Source: Betaproteobacteria bacterium
GTDB taxonomy: Bacteria > Pseudomonadota > Gammaproteobacteria > Burkholderiales > Burkholderiaceae
Reading direction: 5' to 3'
Length of the DNA stretch: 8,885 nt
Assembly: GCA_009921765.1 (NCBI GenBank)
Contig: RFXC01000180.1
Coordinates: forward strand, 1-8,885
Shown: one piece after another, positions 1 to 6,417 of the stretch
Position numbering within the stretch: the stretch's first letter is position 1
How the letters are laid out: each line of letters opens with the position of its first letter
The notes under the pieces: model-generated
What the model saw: only the letters and a program-made list of their open reading frames with translations
The model's database searches: none
Told to the model about the DNA's origin: nothing
Position numbers and translations under genes: made by a program

Positions 1-494
1 CGGAAAGCGGGCTCGAACCAGGTTTCGCTTGCAGGGAAGGCATGGAGCAGCCGTCGGGGAGACTCGGACCAGGAGGCGGGGGCAGATGCCCGGAGGGCGC
101 CGGCCGGGCGCAGGCGATTCGCCCCCGTCCGCGCGGTATCTGCTGTCTGCACCGCGCCCTCTGCTTTCACCGCCCGCGGTGACCCGTGAAACCGTGCCCA
201 GGCAAGACACCCAGGCTGCGACTCGGTCAGGCGTCTGACCGATCCCGGAGCGACGCATCCGTAGGCAGGCGCCACCCAGCACTGATCATCGATCCGCAAT
301 TCGCCCTCCAGAATCACGAACTCCTCGGCCGCCTCGTAGACCACTGGCTGACTGCGCGACCATCCTGCAGGGAACCGGACAAAGGCCAGAAAATCATCGT
401 TGCCGGAGGGTAGCCGCGCGATGCTGACCGGCCCGGTGCTGTAGGGCATCGGCGCGGCCTGCCAGGCGAGTGCTTGAAAGCTTGACCAGCCCAT
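1..494 (-). CDS. Cupin-like protein, 3' end cut by the window edge
   Basis: The reading frame is open for 164 codons from an ATG at 494 to the left edge, with no stop, so the C-terminus is missing. An in-frame TGA, which is the stop of the preceding hydratase gene, lies nine bases upstream of the ATG and fixes this as the first possible ATG. No strong Shine-Dalgarno sequence is visible. Residues about 36-105 look like a small cupin barrel: residues 57-64 (EEFVILEG) keep the E-x6-G half of cupin motif 1, and P77-Y78-G79 fits the P-x-G turn of motif 2. The metal-binding His-x-His is replaced by P50-x-V52 and the motif 2 histidine is also missing, so a classical metal site is unlikely. Residues 110-150 are rich in Ala, Arg and Pro and look like a linker or low-complexity tail. 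As last visible gene of the operon it is probably co-transcribed with the MaoC pair. Function unknown. The fold assignment is moderately sure. Confidence 0.6.
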   Translation of the reverse strand, partial: MGWSSFQALAWQAAPMPYSTGPVSIARLPSGNDDFLAFVRFPAGWSRSQPVVYEAAEEFVILEGELRIDDQCWVAPAYGCVAPGSVRRLTESQPGCLAWARFHGSPRAVKAEGAVQTADTARTGANRLRPAGALRASAPASWSESPRRLLHAFPASETWFEPAF

Positions 495-503
495 TGCCGC
501 GGA

Positions 504-1001
504 TCAGCGCTTCGCAAACCGAAGGGTGGTGAGCGCCTCGGCAATCAAGCGGTCGCCGCAAAGAAGCCGCTGTGAGAGCTGAACCTGATCGCCCGACGCG
601 AGCGATTCCACCGACCGAACTTCACCCTCTGCGCGCAGCGTATCGCCCGCGAAAGCCATCGAACGCATCTTCAAGCCCATGCCGGAAAGAAAGGCACCCG
701 GTCCCGCCCAGCGCGTGGCGAGCTTGGCGAAGATGGCGCCATATACCTGCCCATCGATCAATACCCCGGGCAGCTTTCGGCTCTTCGCATAGGCAAGGTC
801 ATAGTGGACCCGATGCCAGTCCCAGGTGGCCGCGCCATAGGCGACCAGATCCACCTCGGTGAAACGATGTTCCCAACCGGGGAGCGGAGTGCCAGGCGAG
901 AGCGCGGCGGGATCGACGGTCGGTCGAAGCACCACGCGGGTTGCGCTGGATGGGGCAGGGGAAGCAGGGTTGGTTGTCATCGGTATCGGTGGGTGGTTCA
1001 T
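504..1001 (-). CDS. MaoC-like (R)-specific enoyl-CoA hydratase, catalytic partner
   Basis: This 165-residue protein is a single hot-dog domain of the MaoC/hydratase-2 family, which adds water to 2-enoyl-CoA or removes it from 3-hydroxyacyl-CoA in the cytoplasm. The active-site segment at residues 55-71 (YGAATWDWHRVHYDLAY) carries D61 and H66 in the D-x4-H spacing of the hydratase-2 catalytic pair. It is followed by the usual small-residue turn and a G-x-x-Y helix (LIDGQVYGAIFAKL, 81-94). Residues 1-40 are a Pro/Ala-rich extension without clear similarity. The ATG at 1001 lies six bases after the stop of the MaoC_dehydrat_N gene and has only a weak ribosome binding site; Met8 is a possible alternative start. 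Hot-dog pairs like this often work as heteromers, one subunit catalytic and one structural, and this gene is the catalytic one. The acyl-CoA substrate is unknown. Confidence 0.85.
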   Translation of the reverse strand: MNHPPIPMTTNPASPAPSSATRVVLRPTVDPAALSPGTPLPGWEHRFTEVDLVAYGAATWDWHRVHYDLAYAKSRKLPGVLIDGQVYGAIFAKLATRWAGPGAFLSGMGLKMRSMAFAGDTLRAEGEVRSVESLASGDQVQLSQRLLCGDRLIAEALTTLRFAKR

Positions 1002-1007
1002 GCCGCT

Positions 1008-1508
1008 TCAGCCTGCAGTCCCGAGCGGCTGGATGACCAGCGTCTCGCGATTGGTGGCCACCAGCTTGCCCTCGGCATCGGTATAGCGTGCCACCGATTG
1101 CACGAACAACTGCGTGCCGCCCCGCGACGACGGCTTTTCCACCATGCTTTCCAGGGTCCAGGTGGCCGAGATCCAGTCGCTCGCGAGCACCGGCCGCTCG
1201 AAGCTGTAATCGTTGCCCGCGCGGATCAGGCGGCTGTTGCCGACCGGCAGATGCCAGTCATGGCCGATGTAGCCGTCGGCATCGGGTTGGCGGTCTGCGG
1301 TCTGACAGGTTTCGCAGACCAGCGTGGGCGGCGCAATCACATCGGCGTGGCCGGCGGCGCGCGCGTACGCCTCATCTCGATACACCGGGTTGTCGTCGTC
1401 GATCGCGAGCGCGAAATAGCGGATGGAGGCGCGGCCCATGGGCTCGCGAGCGGGATAGTGAACCTGCTGCCCGATCATGGCACGCAGTTCGTCGGTAAGG
1501 AGCGACAT
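1008..1508 (-). CDS. MaoC_dehydrat_N / FAS1-like dehydratase hot-dog protein, likely non-catalytic partner
   Basis: This 166-residue protein fits the N-terminal MaoC dehydratase family (PF13452, FAS1-like dehydratase). Residues 37-48 (DDDNPVYRDEAY) match the hydratase motif D-x-N-P-x-H, except that the catalytic His is Tyr (Y43), as is common in this non-catalytic family. The loop at 57-63 (VIAPPTL) is also typical. I chose the ATG at 1508 because an AGGAG (1517-1521) sits eight bases upstream. A TTG at 1529 would add seven residues and overlap the Rid stop as TTGA, but it lacks a good ribosome binding site. The protein is expected to dimerise with the hydratase encoded just downstream, giving a hydratase that accepts bulky or branched enoyl-CoA. 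This division of labour is known for related actinobacterial pairs and inferred here. Confidence 0.82.
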   Translation of the reverse strand: MSLLTDELRAMIGQQVHYPAREPMGRASIRYFALAIDDDNPVYRDEAYARAAGHADVIAPPTLVCETCQTADRQPDADGYIGHDWHLPVGNSRLIRAGNDYSFERPVLASDWISATWTLESMVEKPSSRGGTQLFVQSVARYTDAEGKLVATNRETLVIQPLGTAG

Positions 1509-1516
1509 GACGCGGG

Positions 1517-1521
1517 CTCCT
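1517..1521 (-). promoter_or_regulatory. Ribosome binding site that sets the start of the MaoC_dehydrat_N gene
   Basis: AGGAG on the minus strand lies eight bases before the ATG at 1508 and after the TTG at 1529. It favours the shorter protein. Confidence 0.6.
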
Positions 1522-1525
1522 GTGC

Positions 1526-2692
1526 TCAATCCAGAATTGCGAACGGATCGACCTCGATCTGCATCTCGGGCCGCAGCAGCGCCTCGCAGACGAGTCCCGT
1601 GGATGCCGGAAACGGCTGTGACAGCAGCTTTGCGCGCACGCCCGCCACGTCGCGGTAGCGCGGGAGCCCGGCAGGCGTCACGTATTCAATCGTCTTCACC
1701 AGGTGCTGCGGGCCTGCACCGGCTGCCTCCAGCACCTTGATGATGTTGCCGTAGGTGTACTCGGCCTGCGCCACGACATCGCCATCGAACACCACGCGTT
1801 CGGTGGCAGGATCAAGCGACCCCTGCCCCGACATGAAAAGCAGCTTCCCGGCCCGCACGGCGGGGCTGTAGGTGAGCTTCTGATAACGGTCCCAACCCGG
1901 GTTGACCGCCACCGGCAGGTCTCGCGTTGCGATGAAATCGTATTGAACGAGTGCGTCCGGATGACACAGACGCGGCATCAGGATCCCTGCTGCACCTGGA
2001 TACACCGGCCCCAGAAATTGCCGGCGAATTTTGCCGGTCGCCTTGTAACCCGAAAGCCCTGCAGGCAGAAGATAGTCGACCGTTTTGACCACATGGGCGA
2101 AAGACAGCCCGGTGGCCGCCAGCATGCGACCCGCCTTCTCAAAGATTGCCTGCGTCTGTGCGCCGATGTCACCCACGCCAATCACCTTGCCATGATCGTC
2201 GGTGGGCAGCACCGAGGGCAGGAACACCACGCCGGCCGATTCACGCGCCGAGGGCAGGCCGTCGCCAAAGCGTGTTTCCGCCCCCACCGGCCCCGCGGTC
2301 ACCTCGATTTCAAGAAACGCTTCGGGGCGGAGCAGACTTTTCACCGGCACCGTGTGCACGGCGGGGCGATTGGCACCCAACACTTCGGCGCGCACGGCCG
2401 CAGCCTCGGCATAGCGCTCGATACCTTCAGGGCGCAGGTACTCGACCACGCGCACCACATCGCCATAGCCGTAACCCGCGGCCTCGAGAATGGCGCCGAT
2501 TTTTTTCCAGGCGGTACGAACCTGTGTGCTCATGTCGCCGCGCACCACCATGCGCTTGGTCTCGGGGTCGTATTCAGAGGCCGTGTGGCCGGACAGATAC
2601 GCGCCAGCGCCGGCCTTGAGACCTAACGAAAACGAATAGCGCGAGTAGTCGAACCAGGGAAAGTGGGCGGGCTGAATGGCAGTGGGTCTCAA
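1526..2692 (-). CDS. Three-domain Rid-family protein (tandem triplication)
   Basis: The 388-residue protein consists of three Rid (YjgF/YER057c/UK114) units, at about residues 15-133, 147-255 and 270-385. From D53, D175 and D305 the three copies align for 81 residues without a gap, sharing motifs such as VVRVVEYL / VVKTVDYL / LVKTIEYV and GIERYAEAAAVRAEVLG / GLSGYKATGKIRRQFLG / GLPRYRDVAGVRAKLLS. Normal Rid proteins are about 130 residues and form homotrimers with substrate sites between subunits, so this chain could fold as a pseudo-trimer. The RidA catalytic arginine is absent from all copies: the aligned residues are about V112, A234 and S364. RidA-type 2-iminoacid deaminase activity is therefore not predicted. 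The start is a TTG with GAGG (2699-2702) six bases upstream; the preceding gene's TGA is in frame, so no further extension is possible. The gene follows the hydrolase-fold gene by 15 bases. Role unknown; other Rid enzymes include 2-aminomuconate deaminase. Confidence 0.85.
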   Translation of the reverse strand: MRPTAIQPAHFPWFDYSRYSFSLGLKAGAGAYLSGHTASEYDPETKRMVVRGDMSTQVRTAWKKIGAILEAAGYGYGDVVRVVEYLRPEGIERYAEAAAVRAEVLGANRPAVHTVPVKSLLRPEAFLEIEVTAGPVGAETRFGDGLPSARESAGVVFLPSVLPTDDHGKVIGVGDIGAQTQAIFEKAGRMLAATGLSFAHVVKTVDYLLPAGLSGYKATGKIRRQFLGPVYPGAAGILMPRLCHPDALVQYDFIATRDLPVAVNPGWDRYQKLTYSPAVRAGKLLFMSGQGSLDPATERVVFDGDVVAQAEYTYGNIIKVLEAAGAGPQHLVKTIEYVTPAGLPRYRDVAGVRAKLLSQPFPASTGLVCEALLRPEMQIEVDPFAILD

Positions 2693-2707
2693 GGCAGGCC
2701 TCGGGGA

Positions 2708-4468
2708 TCAGGGTTGGGTGGGGGCGCAGCAGCCGGGCTGGCACGCACCAGGGGAACAGCATGCGCCCGCCTGGCAGCCGCCGGCGGTGCAGCATGCAGC
2801 AGGCAGACTGTCGAGGAAGCGCAGAATCGTTGCGGCCTTTTGAACCGGCTCGCAGCGCTGTGCGCGCGCGTTGGCCGCTTTGGCGATCGGTTCGATGAGG
2901 TGCGAGGCCAGATCGTTGTGGTCGGCGATCACCATCCGCGGTTGGACGCAGGCCGCGAGTCGGCCGCTCCAGGCATAGTTCACGATGGCGCGCCAGGCCG
3001 GGGCATAGCTTCGCGGCTGCTTCAGCACCTCGCGCGCGCGCTCGGTGAGCGCCTCCGGGTCGAGCCGCGAGGGGCGTGGGCTCTGGAAGGCTTTTTCGCG
3101 ACGAAACCAGGGCCACCAGAGCTCGGCGTCGCGCAGATGGTGCCAGGCGCGCAGCAAATGAAAGCCTTCCGGATCGGGCTCGAGCGAAGGCGCGGGGTGC
3201 GAGCGAAAGAGCGCCCGGTCGGCGTCATTCAGAAAAAAGGGTGAGTCGAGCAGAAGCGATGCCACCCGCTCGGGTCGACCGACAGCGAGCTCCAGCGCCA
3301 CCGCGGCGCCGCCAAGGTGCCCCAGTGCGTGCACCCGCGCAACCGACAGCTGATCCAGCACCGCGATCACCGTATCGGCCCAGGTGGCAACCGTCTGCGG
3401 GTTGCCAGGCAAGGGTTCGGATTCCCCGTGTCCGGGTAGATCGATGGCAATCACCGGCACCGTCTGGCCGATCTCGTTCATGAGTGGTCGGTATAGCCAG
3501 GACGAGCCCGGTGCGTGATGAATGAGAAGAAGCGGTGCGTTGGGGCCATTCAAATCACCGACTGAGCGCACCAGAACCTGTGCGCCATGCAGATCAATGA
3601 ACCGATCGGTGCTGCGGCCGGCAAGCGGTTCGCAGGCTGGCGCCGGAGGCGGCGGCGCAGCGGCTGGGTGGCGCGAAAGCAGTTCGAGTTCCATCTCCGA
3701 GGCCGCCTGGAATTCGCGCGGGACGTCGGCATCCCAGATGCCCGCCGGGTAAAGCGGCCGGGTCTTGTACATGCTGTCACCCGGGCGATTGCCGAAACAC
3801 ACGGGTACCTTCAGATCCGGGATCACCTCAAGTTCACGATGACGGAACGGTGCGCGATAACCGATGCGGTAGTCGTTCCCCGCCTCGAGCATTTCGATCA
3901 CGCCTCGGTGCAGGAACTCGGTGTCGGGCGTGTCAGTGTCGGAACGGTGCGCGTCGTCCTGGGCATTCCAGGGCCAGAACGCATGCTGATCGCGATAGCG
4001 GAACCAAAGGCGCAGCAGATGCGCGCCATCCCAGGCTGGGGTGATGGGTTCAAGGTAGCGCTCGAGCGCTTCGTCGGAATAACGACTCGTGAAGACCGCA
4101 TAGCCGTCAGCGAGCGCCATGGAGCAGCGATCTGGATGACGGGCGGCGAACTCCACGGCAATCGAGGCGCCGGTGTGCCGTCCGTAGCTCGCCACTTTCT
4201 GGATTCCGAGCGCGGTCAGTGTATCGGCCAGCGCATCGGCGAAATCTTCCACGCTGGGCTGCGCAATCGGCAGTTTGTCCGACTGACCAAAACCAGGCAT
4301 GTCGAAAGCGAGGCAGGTGAAGCGCCTTGCAAAGATCTGCATGAGTGGCCGCATGACCTTGGCCGATACCGGGCAAGCGTGCAGCATGGCGACGGCCGGG
4401 CCGCTGCCGGCGCGCAGATAGTGCACGCGGCGCTCGCCTACGGTCACGAAGTGGCGGGTGATTTTCAT
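2708..4468 (-). CDS. Tandem alpha/beta-hydrolase-fold protein with Cys-rich C-terminal tail
   Basis: This 586-residue protein has two alpha/beta-hydrolase domains, about residues 1-265 and 286-556, joined by an Ala/Pro-rich linker (268-279). They are a clear internal duplication: H30/H317, DMPGFGQSD (56-64) and DLPGHGESE (343-351), the nucleophile elbows at G96/G383, and the cap motifs HLLRLWFRYRDQHAFWPW (150-167) and HLLRAWHHLRDAELWWPW (437-454) are all offset by exactly 287 residues. The elbow G-x-S-x-G is G-R-H-T-G in domain 1 and G-H-L-G-G in domain 2, so the nucleophile serine is His98 and Leu385. The end of domain 2 also shows no clear catalytic His. Ordinary serine-hydrolase activity is unlikely for either half. 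Residues 559-581 carry eight cysteines in a CC-x4-C-x4-CC-x4-C-x3-CC arrangement. No signal peptide is seen, so it is presumably cytoplasmic. The ATG follows the dehydrogenase stop by 18 bases with a weak ribosome binding site. Function unknown. Confidence 0.88.
   Translation of the reverse strand: MKITRHFVTVGERRVHYLRAGSGPAVAMLHACPVSAKVMRPLMQIFARRFTCLAFDMPGFGQSDKLPIAQPSVEDFADALADTLTALGIQKVASYGRHTGASIAVEFAARHPDRCSMALADGYAVFTSRYSDEALERYLEPITPAWDGAHLLRLWFRYRDQHAFWPWNAQDDAHRSDTDTPDTEFLHRGVIEMLEAGNDYRIGYRAPFRHRELEVIPDLKVPVCFGNRPGDSMYKTRPLYPAGIWDADVPREFQAASEMELELLSRHPAAAPPPPAPACEPLAGRSTDRFIDLHGAQVLVRSVGDLNGPNAPLLLIHHAPGSSWLYRPLMNEIGQTVPVIAIDLPGHGESEPLPGNPQTVATWADTVIAVLDQLSVARVHALGHLGGAAVALELAVGRPERVASLLLDSPFFLNDADRALFRSHPAPSLEPDPEGFHLLRAWHHLRDAELWWPWFRREKAFQSPRPSRLDPEALTERAREVLKQPRSYAPAWRAIVNYAWSGRLAACVQPRMVIADHNDLASHLIEPIAKAANARAQRCEPVQKAATILRFLDSLPAACCTAGGCQAGACCSPGACQPGCCAPTQP
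2711..2800 (-). other. Coding segment for the Cys-rich tail of the tandem hydrolase-fold protein
   Basis: The last 30 codons (residues 557-586) encode eight Cys, with Gly, Ala, Pro and Gln between them. The spacing is CC-x4-C-x4-CC-x4-C-x3-CC, ending APTQP. It follows the last helix of the second hydrolase domain (ILRFLDSL, 548-555). It resembles a metal-binding or disulfide-rich appendage rather than part of the hydrolase fold. Confidence 0.8.
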
Positions 4469-4486
4469 GGGTGGGAGTGTCCGGGG

Positions 4487-5644
4487 TCAGTAGCTTCGAG
4501 GCAGGCCCAGCCGCTCGCCTACGAAATTGCGCACCATCTCGTTGGAGATCGGGCTGAAGGGGCCGAGCCGGGTGTCTCGGAACAGGCGTTCCATCGGGGT
4601 TTCTTCCACCAGTCCGTAGCCGCCCAGCACCCGCATGCAGCGATCGGTTGCGCGAACGGCTGTCTCGGTGGCGGCGAGCTTGGCCATGGCCGCCTCGGTG
4701 GCGCAGGGCTTGCCGTGGGCGAGCATCCAGGCGGCTTTGGTGGTGAGGAGTCGGATCTGCTCGAGTTCGGTGGCGGTGTCGGCAAGCGGATGCTGCACGG
4801 CCTGGAATCCGCCAATCGGGCGCCCAAAGGCCAGCCGGTCGCGTGCGTACTGCAGCGCCTGGTCGAGCGCCGCGCTGGTAATCCCCACATACATGGCCGC
4901 GCACAGGATGCGCTCTTCATCGAGTGTGGCAAGCAGGTGATACCAGCCGCGGCCGCGCTCGCCCACCACCGCATCGAGCGGTGCCCGCGCATCGTCAAAA
5001 AACACTTCGCAGGTGCAGGCCGCGCGCATGCCCATGAGTTCGAGCCTTCGAACCGTGACCGCCGGCTGATTGCGCGGCGTGAGCACCAGTGAGAGCCCGC
5101 GTGCGCGCTTCGACTCGTCGGGTGTTTCGGTGCGGCAGAGCACGAGGATGGCATCGGCATCATCGGCAAGCGAGGTGTAGAGCTTCTGGCCGCGGACTGT
5201 CCATCCGTCGGCATCGGATTGGGCGCGGGTTTTGAGGGCCAGTACATCGGTGCCACCGCCTGGTTCGCTCATGCCAAAGCCCATCAGGAAATCACCCTGA
5301 ACCAGTTTGGGAAGGTACTCGCGCTTGTGCTCGTCGCTGGCCACTTCAAGAAACAGACGTGCGGTCATGGACGTAAGCAGCCAATCGGTGGCGAGCGACG
5401 GAAAGCGACGCGCGAGCTCCTCACAGAAGATCGATCCCGCCATGATGTCGCTGCCCGCGCCACCATATTCCTCGGGCACGCTGATACCCATCCAGCCCTG
5501 TTGGGCGAACTGCTTCCAGATGCTGCGCGGGATGCGGCGTGCACGGTCGTACTCGCGGATCTTTGCCTCGGGGAGCTCGCGATCGAAAAAATCGCGCACG
5601 CTCTCGCGAAGCAGTTCATGCTCGTGTTGCGATTCGAAATCCAT
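4487..5644 (-). CDS. Acyl-CoA dehydrogenase family flavoprotein
   Basis: The 385-residue protein has the full length and domain order of acyl-CoA dehydrogenases: N-terminal helical domain (1-120), middle beta domain with signature MGFGMSEPGGGTDV (121-134), and C-terminal helical domain with FGRPIGGFQAVQHPLAD (273-289) and VLGGYGLVEETPMERLFRDTRL (339-360). It should use FAD to form a 2-enoyl-CoA and pass electrons to ETF. The usual catalytic glutamate of the IYEGTSE segment is missing: after RDTRL the sequence is GPFSPISNEMVR (361-372), with Pro at the Glu position. Glu244, in LDEER (241-245), falls where isovaleryl-CoA and long-chain dehydrogenases carry their base, so activity is still plausible. 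The ATG overlaps the livG stop by one base (TAATG), with GGGAG at 5652-5656 seven bases upstream. Substrate unknown, possibly the CoA ester of the transported compound. Confidence 0.92.
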   Translation of the reverse strand: MDFESQHEHELLRESVRDFFDRELPEAKIREYDRARRIPRSIWKQFAQQGWMGISVPEEYGGAGSDIMAGSIFCEELARRFPSLATDWLLTSMTARLFLEVASDEHKREYLPKLVQGDFLMGFGMSEPGGGTDVLALKTRAQSDADGWTVRGQKLYTSLADDADAILVLCRTETPDESKRARGLSLVLTPRNQPAVTVRRLELMGMRAACTCEVFFDDARAPLDAVVGERGRGWYHLLATLDEERILCAAMYVGITSAALDQALQYARDRLAFGRPIGGFQAVQHPLADTATELEQIRLLTTKAAWMLAHGKPCATEAAMAKLAATETAVRATDRCMRVLGGYGLVEETPMERLFRDTRLGPFSPISNEMVRNFVGERLGLPRSY

Positions 5645-6417
5645 TACCCGGCTCCCTGTTCGATCACCGCCTCACCCAGATAGACACGCTGCACCTGCTC
5701 GCTGGCGCGAACCTCTTCCGGCTGCCCGGTGATGAGGAGTTTGCCCTGCACCAGCACTGAAATACGCGAGGCCACTGAAAACACCACGGCCATGTCGTGC
5801 TCGGTGAACAGGCAGCTGAGCCCCAGTTCGCTTGCCACCTTGTGCACCATCCGGATGGATTCAAGCCGCTCCTGCGCAGCCATGCCGGCGGTGGGTTCGT
5901 CCAGCAGCAGCAGCCTTGGTTCACCCGCAAGCGTGATCGCCAGCTCCAGGCGTTTACGGTCGCCGTGCGCCAGGGTCGACGCAGGCTGGTGATCCGGCAC
6001 CTGGAGCCCGACGCGTTCCAGCAGCGCACGAGCATCGGCAGGGCGGTGCCCCGAGGCGGCGCGCCAGGGTGCGAGTGTGAGCCGATCATGCGCGAGCAGC
6101 GCCACCTGCACGTTTTCAAGCAGCGTCAGGTCGGGAAACACCCGCGTGATCTGGAAGGTGCGGCCCATGCCCAGCCGCACACGCTGATGCGGCGCAAGCC
6201 CGGCGAGGTCGCGTCCCTCGAACCTCACGCTTCCTGCGTCAGGCGTGATGAGGCCGGTGAGCGTATTGAAAAACGTGCTCTTGCCCGCGCCGTTCGGACC
6301 GATGATGGCGTGAAACTCGCCGCGCCGCACCTGGAGCGTGACGCCCCCCAGTGCCTGCACGCCGCCAAAGCGTTTGGCCACCGACTCCACTGCCAGCACA
6401 TCGGCGTTCAGGTTCAT
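5644..6417 (-). CDS. livG: Branched-chain amino acid-type ABC transporter ATP-binding protein LivG
   Basis: This 257-residue cytoplasmic ATPase powers a HAAT/Liv-type importer. It shows Walker A GPNGAGKST (40-48), Q-loop region GRTFQITRVFPDLTLLENV (85-103), an ABC signature variant LAHGDRKRLELA (149-160, instead of LSGGQ/LSYG-type), Walker B LLLLDEP (169-175) and switch His207 in TEHDMAVVF. The loop between Q-loop and signature and the C-terminal extension are of LivG type rather than LivF type. The ATG overlaps the livM stop as ATGA (6414-6417) and is preceded by a perfect AGGAGG (6423-6428) five bases upstream. LivG normally pairs with a second ATPase, LivF, whose gene does not follow here; an acyl-CoA dehydrogenase gene does. 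The transported substrate may be an organic acid or amide rather than an amino acid. Confidence 0.93.
   Translation of the reverse strand: MNLNADVLAVESVAKRFGGVQALGGVTLQVRRGEFHAIIGPNGAGKSTFFNTLTGLITPDAGSVRFEGRDLAGLAPHQRVRLGMGRTFQITRVFPDLTLLENVQVALLAHDRLTLAPWRAASGHRPADARALLERVGLQVPDHQPASTLAHGDRKRLELAITLAGEPRLLLLDEPTAGMAAQERLESIRMVHKVASELGLSCLFTEHDMAVVFSVASRISVLVQGKLLITGQPEEVRASEQVQRVYLGEAVIEQGAG

Noticed and set aside
314..544. A 76-codon minus-strand frame overlapping the hydratase end and the cupin start
   Set aside because: It is in a different frame from the cupin-like protein and shows no motif. The cupin frame is open through the whole region and has domain support.
1703..2626. A 307-codon open frame on the plus strand opposite the triple-Rid gene
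   Set aside because: The Rid frame shows three conserved repeats, whereas the opposite strand is rich in His and Arg without any recognisable domain. It is a shadow frame.
2574..3116. A 180-codon minus-strand frame overlapping the end of the hydrolase-fold gene, considered as evidence for a frameshift that might remove the Cys-rich tail
   Set aside because: The main frame continues smoothly through the last helix (ILRFLDSL) into the tail and stops at 2708, just before a properly spaced ribosome binding site for the next gene. The alternative frame has no hydrolase similarity.
3587..5092. A 501-codon open frame on the plus strand, opposite the hydrolase-fold and dehydrogenase genes
   Set aside because: Its protein has no recognisable motif. 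It crosses the junction of two well-supported minus-strand genes, and GC-rich genes commonly leave the opposite strand open.
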